In this document: piece by piece, positions 12,486 to 21,570 of the stretch
Position numbering within the stretch: the first letter of the stretch is position 1
Layout of the letters: each line of letters begins with the position of its first letter
Assembly: GCF_907164915.1 (NCBI RefSeq)
Contig: NC_061867.1
Span: 46,348,242 to 46,412,241 of the forward strand
Origin: Impatiens glandulifera
Lineage: Eukaryota > Streptophyta > Magnoliopsida > Ericales > Balsaminaceae
DNA length: 64,000 nt
Direction of reading: 5' to 3'
The notes under the pieces: model-generated
Told to the model about the DNA's origin: nothing
Seen by the model: the letters and a program-made list of their open reading frames with translations, nothing else
The model's database searches: none
Made by a program: the position numbers and the translations under genes

Positions 12486-12980
12486 TCACGATCCGTTGGC
12501 TTCTCATAAGATCGCTCACGAGATTTCTCCCTATCACCCTCTATATCTCTTCACTTTTCACGGAATTTTTCCCTACACATGATGGGAAATGAAAGTGAAG
12601 AAAATTATAAAAATTATGCAGATTAAAATATCTCATATTGCCTACTTGTTATAGGTAGTGGATGCAAGCTCTATTAGATATACAACCATCATTGCATTCT
12701 TTCCTCTTCAAAATTTAACTCAAGTTGTTCAGCAAATACATTGAGAAGGTAACATATAAAGAAAAAATTCACTTAGAGTTTCTAAAGAGACTTGTGAAAG
12801 TAAAAGGCATCCTAATCAATTACCTCCCCAATTGTTTTTTATTTACATCTTCACCTCCAATCCTGGTTGTTCCTATACCAAGTCGACGAGGTTTCCAGTT
12901 TGGAACTGTTCTACCTCGTTCAACATCGACAAACACTCTTCTATTATCAATCTTTATTCCATTAGCTTGTTTATATGCAG
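12486..12980 (-). pseudogene. Captured fragments of a U1 snRNP 70 kDa (U1-70K) gene
   Basis: The minus-strand segment 12980-12824 has a splice acceptor (CCTATAG) before it and a donor (AG/GTAATT) after it. It encodes [35 protein letters not shown] and [10 protein letters not shown]. This is the end of the RNA-recognition motif and the following conserved arm of U1-70K, the spliceosomal protein that binds U1 snRNA stem-loop I. Further downstream, about 12600-12486 encodes RDIEGDREKSRERSYEKPTD, resembling the Arg/Asp/Glu/Ser-rich tail of the same protein, with a stop just before it. Exon and intron sequence are both kept, so genomic DNA rather than cDNA was captured. The RNA-binding RNP motifs are absent, so the fragment cannot work as U1-70K. 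Confidence 0.8.
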
Positions 12981-13116
12981 CTATAGGAAACACATGTAGG
13001 GCTAGGAATCAGGAAAAGAAATAAACACACACACATATAAAATATAACATCGATCTATACAAATTACAGACAGACATTTTATGCCTCTTGTGTGCACATA
13101 CTCTATGAATGCATAA

Positions 13117-13210
13117 AGGGAAACCCTTCGCGAAACGAGAAGCCCTTCGCGTAACGAGAAGCCCTTCGCGTAACGAGAAGCCCTTCGCGTAACGAGAAGC
13201 CCTTCGTGAA
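13117..13210 (-). repeat. 19-bp minisatellite, inverted copy in right TIR
   Basis: About four to five units of the same 19-bp repeat in inverse orientation, at the inner end of the right arm of the Mutator-like element. The first unit differs (CGCGAAACG instead of CGCGTAACG). Confidence 0.8.
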
Positions 13211-14973
13211 ACGGAACCCATATGATCTGCAAATATCATCATCGACATAAGAACAATAAGATGAACAAAAAATGAGCCAATATGAACCAATATGAACCAA
13301 TATGAACCAGTGTGAACCAATATTAACAAATATGAACAATTATGAACCAATATTAACAAATTTAATTAATTTAGGGTTAGAGTTTCATTAAAAAGAACAT
13401 AAATCGTTTGAAATGAAGATAATAGACAATAAGAACATAAATTCATTTAGGGTTTTTAGATAAAGATACTGGAAACATGAAAATAAAACCATTTGGGTTA
13501 GGGTTAGGGTTTCGAATTAAGAAATACAAATAAGAACATAAATCTGTTATATAAACATAGATTCAGGGATGAGGTTTCTTATCTTTGTAGATTCAAGGCA
13601 TAGACGAAGTCGTTGTCGCCGAAGTTTCGCCGCCGCCGCCGTTTCGCCGCCGACGAACAAGAACAGAGAGAGAAGAGAGAGAAGAGAGAGAAACGAAATG
13701 AAGAAAATGAAAAAATTTGAGTATATATATTCACACTGTTTCACTTCGCGTTTCGCGAAGTCCCTTCGCGTTACGCGAAAAGGGTAATTTTGTTAAAAAA
13801 AAATAAAGTGGTCACCAGATCAAATTTTATTATGAGTGACCACGGACGCAAATGACCCTATCTTTAGGGTCATTTAGTCCAATTTCCCCTTAAGCCCACC
13901 CCTAATTTTTTTTAGGGGTGACTTGGTAACTTGCAGCTGGTAAACATGGCACCTCCCGTTGGGTTACATATGTCTTCACCCCATGGCAAAACCCATATTT
14001 GACTTGTTTTCTTAAAAAGACTCTTTATTAATAATGTATACTTTAATATTAAATATTAGTAATAAACACTTAACTTAAAACCTTAATTGATTTAAATTAT
14101 AAGAAATTGTTTTTAAATAACTAATAAAGTTCAATCTAAATTTTCTTTTAACTCAGATCATTTAAATAATTAATAGTAAAAATATTAAAATAACTTATTT
14201 TTTATTATATTCATTATTATATTAATAAAATATGTTGATAATTTCCCCCTAGTATAGTGAACGAAAGATGTTGATACTTGATATGGTATATATGTTACCA
14301 AAAATAAAATATTTTTTTACGGTAAAAATGGAATATGACATCTAACATTTTTATTAATTTTTAATTTAATTCACTATTTGTTTATCTAATTATAAAAAAT
14401 TGGGTCAAATTTACGTTTATTCGCTAACCCAACTCAAATATTTTTCAAACCCACCCCAACTCAAATTTCTGGGTCCGTCCATGCCTAAAATGATCATTAT
14501 TCTTATACTCAAGCTGAAAACAGATTCACTAACGATCGTTAAGGATAAGAATGTAAAAATATCATTGACAATAATTGAAAAGAATAGATACAAGTTTCAC
14601 TTCATTTCCACCCTTCGAAAAGATTGAAAGTTTAGTTAGATCTTTTTTCAATATCATCGGTAAGGTAAGATTGCATATCTTGAATAATATTTCAGAATAA
14701 TTATATTTTATATGATTTTCAAAAATTATATTTCTATAATTCAATTAATATCAAATTTATTTATTTTCTTATAAGTATATATATTATATTTAATTTATAA
14801 ATATTATTTTGGTACCAAAATTTAAAAATCTCATACATTTACCGTACCAATAATTTTGGTATCGGTACCATACCTTACATTTTTTGGGTATGCCTTAAAA
14901 ATTTATATTTTCGATATATTACAGTACGATATTTTTGATATACCTATAATATCGATAATTTTTCTCACCCCTA

Positions 14974-15629
14974 ACAAAAATCACTCAAATTTAATATTCA
15001 CATTTATAAATATTTGATTTTATTTCAAACAAAATATGAAATAGAATTGATATACAATATTAAATATATAGTGCAAAATATAAATTCATATTTTTTTTAT
15101 AGAAATAAAAAAATTCTACTTAAACCACTATCAATAGTTCAAATATATAATCGTTTGCTAACATGTAAGGAATGCGACTAAGTGAAATTTTCATATACCT
15201 AACATTATTACCAAGATAGCTATATGTCATACAAATTCTAATTTTTACAAAGGGTTATAATAAGATCTGTAATCATAGTAAAAATCAAAATCAGATAAAA
15301 TGAGGGACAAGCAATTCATAAAAACAACAACATTAATTAAGAAATTCAAACATGACATACCATGATCAAAGAAAGTTAAAAAAAAAAAATCAAATGATTT
15401 ATCCAGATTCACATTTTGTTGTCATCCACTCTTATATAACGGGTTTAGTTTATTTCATACTTAATTTCTATTCATCTATCACTCAAATATACGAATCTTA
15501 ATATTTTGTACAAGATTGTTTTACTTTATAAAATTTATTTTTATTATTTTGTTTGAAATTTTATTTATTAATTGTATTTCATCCAATTTATAATTTGTAT
15601 TGTTTTAACTAAAACTTTATCTTTAAAAA
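14974..15629. other. AT-rich intergenic sequence, nothing recognised
   Basis: No ORF, RNA gene or repeat terminus could be supported in this stretch. Confidence 0.45.
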
Positions 15630-15815
15630 TAATTCATCTTACATAAGGGTTCAAATGACAGCGATGGAGGTATGGAAGAATGTGAAGACGATTGCCGAGC
15701 TCCAATAGATATATGGAGGCGGATTTTCGAAGACGAAAAAAATTGGGACATATGCCAAAGATGGGGGATTCGATACTCCGAAATCACAAAGATAAGTGAT
15801 TTTAAAACGAGATAA
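15630..15815 (+). pseudogene. Isolated exon-like ORF fragment of unknown family
   Basis: An open frame of about 60 codons between stops has protein-like composition, unlike its AT-rich flanks. It is acidic with Cys and Trp (MEECEDDCRAPIDIW, then RRIFEDEKNWDICQRWG). There is no good start codon context, partner exon or splice signal to either side. It looks like a leftover exon of a dead gene or a captured fragment. I do not recognise the family. Confidence 0.3.
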
Positions 15816-15972
15816 ATTTGATTTGTTAAACTTGTTTATTCATTTGTTGTAATTCATTAGACTATTATGTTTGTATTGTTTTTTATTTTTTTAACTTTTG
15901 CTTATTCTAGGTGGTAGAATAAAGCAAACAAATTATGCTCTATTTTTTTCTTTGTGTGAGTTTTTAATAAAA

Positions 15973-16427
15973 CTAGCATTTAGCCCGTACATTTGCACGA
16001 GTAATAATATAAAAAATCGTGAAAAAAATTACGGATAACATTTTTAATTTTATTTTTAACCATTTTAAGTTTATGGGTGGGTCAACCCACAATCCGACCC
16101 AAGTATCTATTTACTCAACATCATTATATATTAATTAGTTAAAAAGTTGAACTTATATTAATATTAAAACGTCCCGCGTTTATCAAATTTGGTGTTGAAT
16201 TTAAAATTTAAAGTCTTTGTAGCCTAGTTGGTTAAAGAGTTGTACTTATTTTGTTAGGCTGCAAGTTCGAAACATACCTCTAGCATTTTTAATTTTATTT
16301 TTAACCATTTTAAATTTAAAAATGGGTCAACCCACAATCCGCCTCAAGTATCAAAATTAACCACAACTCTCGACTCGACAATCCGAACACTTTAAAAATT
16401 AAACATCATTATATATATATATATAGA
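15973..16427 (-). mobile_element. Non-autonomous Helitron (455 bp)
   Basis: Read on the minus strand it starts TCTATATATATATATAATG directly after A. It ends with a short hairpin (CTCGTGCAAATGTACGGG) and CTAG directly before T, which are the classic Helitron termini with insertion between A and T. It contains the family's internal landmarks CCGACCCAAGTATC, AACCATTTTAAGTTTATGG and a tRNA-like stretch. No Rep/helicase gene is present. Confidence 0.8.
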
Positions 16428-16706
16428 TGACACCGAGTTGTTTTTCTAAAAAAAATAATAATAATAATAATTCATCTACATTAAAAAAAAAATGTAAATA
16501 GTGATAATCATTAATCATTTTATTTTGTTTATAAAGTCAAAATTTAATAAATAATAAGGAACAATCATCGATACATATATTTAAATGAAATAAGCCATGC
16601 ATTCCACTTGTCTTTGTATGATTTGACTTTTTTTCTGCATGAATATTGTTGACCTAAATGAAAAAAAAAATAGAAAAGATGTAAGGCTGATTTTACTTTT
16701 AAGACT

Positions 16707-18503
16707 TTAACATCTTGTTCTATGATTCCTATAACATAAAACCATAGCACAAAGCAACCTATACCCTATAATGAAAATTAGCATCACAACTACATTTCTC
16801 CACTTGAGTGACTCTTTCAATCCTTGTTGCATTAAAAATCCTTCTCCATTTAGTAGGCATTGTCCTAACTCTACTTGCAAGCACTTATTTTTGCCATGAT
16901 CACCTCCATATTCATTGATCATCAAACATTCAAATGGGTACTTGAACAAACTCAAGTAATGCATGAAAAGCCAATACCTTGGAATATCCTCTTTCCCAAT
17001 GAAATACCCCGAGAAGAGAAAGAAGGCACCCATGACACCCGCGATCATGGAATATCCGGTCACAAAGTTAGGAACTAGAGCACTGAAAAATGCGACAAAA
17101 GAATTTGACATCAAAACCACCAACCAAGCGACTAAAGAGAAATATAGGAACCCATCCACGCTTCGCCTGAGCCCCACTAACCAATAAACGGGTATCGAGT
17201 ATAGAAGAGCTATTATTAGAAGGAAAGGAAGAAAAATGAGAGCATTGGAGATGACATAGGATGAAATCCTATATGCGCCTCTTGAAGTCTCCCTCGTCAT
17301 GATTCTCCTCTCTTCCAAGAAGATTGGTAATGCTTCTGTGGTCGATGACAACAGAAATGTGAGGGTGAAGGCGAAGAATCCGAGTTCGTCTCGCAGCTTA
17401 AACCTATTAGGACCTCCATTGTTCATATTTGTGAATATGGTCCCAATTAAGATCCCAACTAGTAAAGCTTGTAGGATTCTCGCAGCGAATAACTCATTAG
17501 TTCTGAATATGTTTCTCGAGAATCTTTGGCTTAAAATTAACACCTCGTAGTATATGGAATTGTGATACGCGATAACATCGACATGATTCGCTCTTAGTTC
17601 ACATCGTTCTTGTTTACTTTCATTAAAAAATTGTACTACTCCCTTCTCAAGATCAACAAAAGCATCAATGACTTCGATAGCAAACTCAATGGCACTAACT
17701 TGACGAGGAATACAATAACCTAGATGCTTGATCCGTTCGTTTAACATGTCCAATGAACCATGATGGATAAGGATACCCTCCGATAACAACACAAAGTGAT
17801 CAAGAAGATCTAGGATTCGGAATCCCGGTTGGTGGATGGTTAAAACTATTGTTTTACCTTTGCTCTTAGCCATTGACTTGAGCAAACAAACCACATGGAG
17901 AGCCGATGATGAATCTAGTCCCGACGTTGGTTCATCAAGTAATAGAACACAAGGGTCATGAACCAAATCAACCCCAATAGACACTCGCCTCTTCTCTCCA
18001 CCCGAGATTCCACGTCTCGAATCACTTCCGATTCGTACGTTAGCCACATGCTCTAACCCTAATTCCTTTATAAGCTCTGTCACTCTATCGAAAGACCTTT
18101 TTGTCCCTCCTTCGAGTCTGAGGCGGGCACTATACATAAGCGTCTCACGAACGGTGAGGAGAGGAAAAAGCGCATCATCTTGGGTCACATATCCCGAGAT
18201 CTTACGAAAGTGCACACTATTCATCGGAAGTTCATTTACAAGAACATGATTAGTCGTCGGAGTGATGACTCCGGCAAGTATCTCGAGCAAAGTGGTTTTT
18301 CCGGCTCCGCTTGGACCAACAATGGCAGTTATTGCACCTGGATTTGCCTCCATGTTGACATTTCTTAAAATATATTTCTCACACTCTTTGTTTTCCTCCC
18401 AACAAGCCAACGGATCAAACTCAATGTATTTGGGACACAACAACTTGAATGATAGGTTTTGTGTTCTTATTCTATATTGCACATTCTTCATAGGCAACTC
18501 CAT
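16707..18503 (-). CDS. ABC transporter G family half transporter, ABCG10-like
   Basis: Intronless ORF of 598 residues, normal for plant ABCG half transporters, which use ATP to export hydrophobic or phenolic compounds across a membrane, usually as dimers. The nucleotide-binding domain comes first: Walker A GPSGAGKT (63-70), Q-loop YVTQDDALFP (about 105-114), signature SGGEKRR (about 167-173), Walker B CVLLLDEPTSGLDSSSA, and H-loop TIHQPG. The transmembrane domain (about 345-598) has the conserved FFAFTLTFLLSSTTEALPIF and YPFECLMINEYGG blocks. The MELP start and these blocks are closest, from memory, to the intronless ABCG10/4/8/23 clade. MtABCG10 has been linked to phenylpropanoid or isoflavonoid transport, but the substrate here is unknown. 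The start is chosen at the first Met. No disabling changes are seen. A TATA box lies about 66-74 bp upstream. Confidence 0.95.
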   Translation of the reverse strand: MELPMKNVQYRIRTQNLSFKLLCPKYIEFDPLACWEENKECEKYILRNVNMEANPGAITAIVGPSGAGKTTLLEILAGVITPTTNHVLVNELPMNSVHFRKISGYVTQDDALFPLLTVRETLMYSARLRLEGGTKRSFDRVTELIKELGLEHVANVRIGSDSRRGISGGEKRRVSIGVDLVHDPCVLLLDEPTSGLDSSSALHVVCLLKSMAKSKGKTIVLTIHQPGFRILDLLDHFVLLSEGILIHHGSLDMLNERIKHLGYCIPRQVSAIEFAIEVIDAFVDLEKGVVQFFNESKQERCELRANHVDVIAYHNSIYYEVLILSQRFSRNIFRTNELFAARILQALLVGILIGTIFTNMNNGGPNRFKLRDELGFFAFTLTFLLSSTTEALPIFLEERRIMTRETSRGAYRISSYVISNALIFLPFLLIIALLYSIPVYWLVGLRRSVDGFLYFSLVAWLVVLMSNSFVAFFSALVPNFVTGYSMIAGVMGAFFLFSGYFIGKEDIPRYWLFMHYLSLFKYPFECLMINEYGGDHGKNKCLQVELGQCLLNGEGFLMQQGLKESLKWRNVVVMLIFIIGYRLLCAMVLCYRNHRTRC

Positions 18504-18568
18504 TTTTCTTTTCTTAATTTGGAGAAAGGAGAGAAGGAAGATAACCTAACACTACCAAACAAGTCACT

Positions 18569-18577
18569 CTTTATATA
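18569..18577 (-). promoter_or_regulatory. TATA box of the ABCG gene
   Basis: TATATAAAG on the minus strand, 66-74 bp upstream of the ABCG start codon. This is consistent with transcription starting about 30 bp downstream and a short 5' leader of about 35-40 bp. In the duplicated upstream copy near 21590 the corresponding sequence is degraded (CGTATACA). Confidence 0.6.
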
Positions 18578-19679
18578 CATGTCCATGGGAAGAAGAAGAT
18601 GCCGGTCCCGGAGGGTTTATTCTCATGCATGGATTAATGAACCGGTGATGCAAGCAAGTATTAATTAAAGAAAAAAACTCCTTTTATAGCTTATTATATA
18701 GAGCACACCATTTAACGTCACACAAACATGATATTTCAATGCATAAAGTCAATAAACATACAATTAATTAACTAATCTAAATATTTTCAACCCTTGGTTT
18801 TGTCTATGTTTATAATATCACAAATAATAGAATTATATAAAATATTATGTTAAGTTTCTTTTATTTATTAAAGTATTAATAATTTAATATATTGTGTAGT
18901 TGGTATACTTTAATTTAAAAAAAAAATCATTTTTTAATAAAGGAGAAATTACAGACAATCTCAATGTTTTTTTTCTATTTTTTTTTAAACTCTAACTCAA
19001 CATTATCTTATCTAATTCAACATTAATACCTTGATTCACTGTCGTTACAAATTCATCAAGAAGATTTGGTCATCTAATTATTCCTTCAAGTGGTTGGCTC
19101 AAAATGAATTTATGGAATAAAATTAAGCTATCATGTTCCTTATCTATGTTGCTTCTTCTTTTCTTTTTTTTTAGAAAAAAATGTTTTTGTTTAAATCTTA
19201 CAAACCTTATATTGATGAATAAAAGGGAATATATACATGTAAAACAGTTTCATTAATATTAAAAGAAAACAAAAATAACCAATGAAAATGAAATAATAAT
19301 CAGTTGGAACAATAAAGTAATTTATAACACAAGTTAGTAATCCATAACCTAGGACCAAATTATAACTCAAATGAGAACAAAGCCGGCCCGGGAAAGCCCA
19401 TTGTTAGGGCTCACAACCTAATTATATTTTTTTAGTTATTATTTTTTTAATATTAATTATTTTTCATTAATCTCAATATTTTATATCAACTAAGTTACAC
19501 TATTATACATCCAAAATAAATTAATTCAAAAGCTTTTAATAAGATTATATCTTAATGAGGAAATCTTGTAATGTGGAAACTGTCTTTTTTTTTTTTTACA
19601 TAAAATAATCTATTAATCTTCTATTCTTATTATTTTATAAAAAAATATATGTATATATAATTAAATATTATTACTTTAC

Positions 19680-19683
<4 letters not shown>

Positions 19684-19727
<44 letters not shown>
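19684..19727. repeat. (TA)n microsatellite
   Basis: About 22 uninterrupted TA dinucleotides, followed by TGATAGACTAG. A similar TA run is at 21381-21415. Confidence 0.95.
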
Positions 19728-19730
<3 letters not shown>

Positions 19731-20809
19731 AGACTAGAATATTATATTTTTAATTAATATTTATTGCTTATAACATAATTATTTTAATTCATAATTTTAT
19801 GTATAAAATGATATATATTTCATATTTAAAAACAAAATACTATTTTGTAAATTTATATAGGTTAATTAAATATTTTAATATAAAAATTAAATAATATACT
19901 AACAATTATATTAAAATTTTAATTTACAAGTAAAAGAGAAAATTAATTAAATAAAATATATATAACTCAAAATAATTTAATATAATAAATAAAAATTAAA
20001 GAACTCTTAAAAATTATATAAAAAAGAATTTTAGTTTATTTTAAATAATAAAACAAAATAGTTCTTAAAAATATAAAACTAATTTTTAATAAACATGACT
20101 AAATAATTATATAAAGATAAATTATAAAAAATTATTTTAGTCCAACCAATAAAGAAGAAAAAATCACTAGAGTTAGTATATGCAATTAAGGATAAAACGT
20201 ATTTTTTTTTCATTTTCTATTTTACAATTTATTATCCCAAAGTAATTACAGTTAATTATTATTATTATTTCAAAATCTTATTATTTATAATTAAAAATTA
20301 TACATATTAATTAAATTATTACTTTACTTTCACATATATCATATATAGACTAGAATAATATAAAAAAAACATTATTAATAAATATTTGAAATTTAAATTA
20401 ATATTATATCTTAAAATTAAAATAGTGATTTTTTAAAATTTAATCTTATTAGTAACATTTTTAATATTCATCATATAATTTATTAAAATAATATTTACTA
20501 TATATTCAACTTAATTAAATTAAAATTTTCATACGATTATATTATATATTTTTATTTAATTAATAAATTATATATTTTAAATAATTTCATAACAATCAGT
20601 TTGTTACATTCTTAAAATTAATAAAATCAGTCCCTAAATTTAAATATGATCTGAACTTTTAATTAACTTTTTTTTTTGTAATTTAAAAATTAAAATAATC
20701 AATTAATCTTTAATTTTTTTGTATACACACCACCATAGCTTCTTTCATTGTGCTGTTATTAACTATTTTCTTGACCTTACATCTTTCATCTCCTGATCAG
20801 AACTCTGTC

Positions 20810-20810
<1 letters not shown>

Positions 20811-20878
<68 letters not shown>
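20811..20878. repeat. (ATT)n microsatellite
   Basis: An uninterrupted run of about 22 ATT trinucleotides. Confidence 0.95.
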
Positions 20879-20879
<1 letters not shown>

Positions 20880-21373
20880 ATCAGAATCTTGATAATTTTA
20901 GACCTTACATATATATTAATACTTATTAGAATTATTTTTAAATATATTTTTATAAACCAAACTATTACAATAAAACCAACTAAATATTACATTGATTTTT
21001 TTTTAAGATATCAAATAAATAGTGTAGTTAGAGCAACATTTGATATATATTAAAAATTAAAAATATTTAATTTTCTAATACACTGGCACGACACTGCGTG
21101 TGTCCGGTTATAAAAAAAAAAGACAAAATCATATATAAGCAAATAATAGTTAATTCAATCCTAATTCAGTTTTTAAGCTGAACTAAACCATTTAAAAAAG
21201 ATCATTATTAATTATATTAATATCAAGTTACAATTTTAATTTAGTTTAAGTCTAAACTGAATTTTGATTTTTCCAAACCTGTCAAATAAATATATAAAAT
21301 AAATAAAATTAGTATGTTGCATGTTTTATCATTTTATTCAAAAATTAAGTCTTTAGTTATGATAAAATTTTTA

Positions 21374-21380
<7 letters not shown>

Positions 21381-21415
<35 letters not shown>
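21381..21415. repeat. (AT)n microsatellite
   Basis: About 17 TA dinucleotides near the end of duplication copy A. Confidence 0.9.
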
Positions 21416-21418
<3 letters not shown>

Positions 21419-21570
21419 CTTATTTAATTTTTTGGTCAAATATTTAAAAACTTTTTTTTAATTTATAAATTATTCATTTATAAAAAATAAATTTAATATT
21501 TTCAACTTAGATTTTTAGTTCTAAAAAACTTAAATTAAGTCAAATTTAAATAAGTTTAAATAGAAACCTT

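Larger units (their letters stand above)
11324..13888. mobile_element. Non-autonomous Mutator-like element (Pack-MULE type) with very long TIRs
   Basis: The ends read GGGAAATTGGACGAAATGA on the left and its inverted counterpart on the right. Flanks at 11316-11323 and 13889-13896 are both CTTAAGCC. The inverted arms span about 11324-12040 and 13124-13888. They include a CT-rich 5'-leader-like stretch, telomere-like AAACCCTAACCCTAA boxes and a 19-bp minisatellite at their inner ends. The arms differ by small indels, such as extra CAATATGAAC units on the right. The unique centre (12041-13123) contains captured U1-70K gene fragments. No transposase is present. Termini and TIR length fit Mutator-like elements, with an 8-bp rather than 9-bp duplication. 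Confidence 0.85.
11284..14483. mobile_element. hAT-like element with perfect 8-bp target duplication, split by a Mutator-like element
   Basis: The left end CAGGGACGAACCCAAGG pairs with the right end, which read inward is CATGGACGGACCCAGAA. CCTAAAAT occurs directly outside both ends (11276-11283 and 14484-14491). The element's own sequence is about 32 bp plus a target-site copy on the left and about 590 bp on the right. No transposase is present, so it is non-autonomous. The inner Mutator-like element inserted within the GGGCTTAAGCCCACC motif common near such hAT termini. Confidence 0.82.
10626..14973. mobile_element. Outer TAGGGGTG...CACCCCTA element (hAT-like) hosting two nested elements
   Basis: The left end TAGGGGTGGGTCGGTATGG at 10626 pairs with the right end at 14973, which reads inward TAGGGGTGAGAAAAATT. 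Both subterminal regions are rich in GGTATACC and GGTACC-type motifs. The native part is only about 0.66 kb on the left and 0.49 kb on the right, with no coding sequence. The TAGGGGTG/CACCCCTA ends suggest a non-autonomous hAT-type element. A clean target duplication was not found: the flanks are ...AACAAG and ACAAAAAT. Confidence 0.5.
18540..21570. repeat. ABCG upstream region, copy A of a tandem segmental duplication
   Basis: This 3-kb segment immediately upstream of the ABCG gene is repeated at 21571-24260. Shared blocks in the same order include TTCTCATGCATGGATTA, GGTGATGCAAGCAAG, ACCATTTAACGTCACACA and CCCTTGGTTTTGTCTAT. Further along, CCTAGGACCA and GATTATAACTC-like sequence are followed by the pair TTTAGTTTAAGTCTAAACT and GTATGTTGCATGTT. 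The copies differ by many substitutions and by microsatellite insertions. No coding sequence is present in either copy. Confidence 0.75.

Noticed and set aside
16875..18668. Several plus-strand ORFs opposite the ABCG gene
   Set aside because: They are shadows of the minus-strand reading frame, which has complete ABC transporter motifs.
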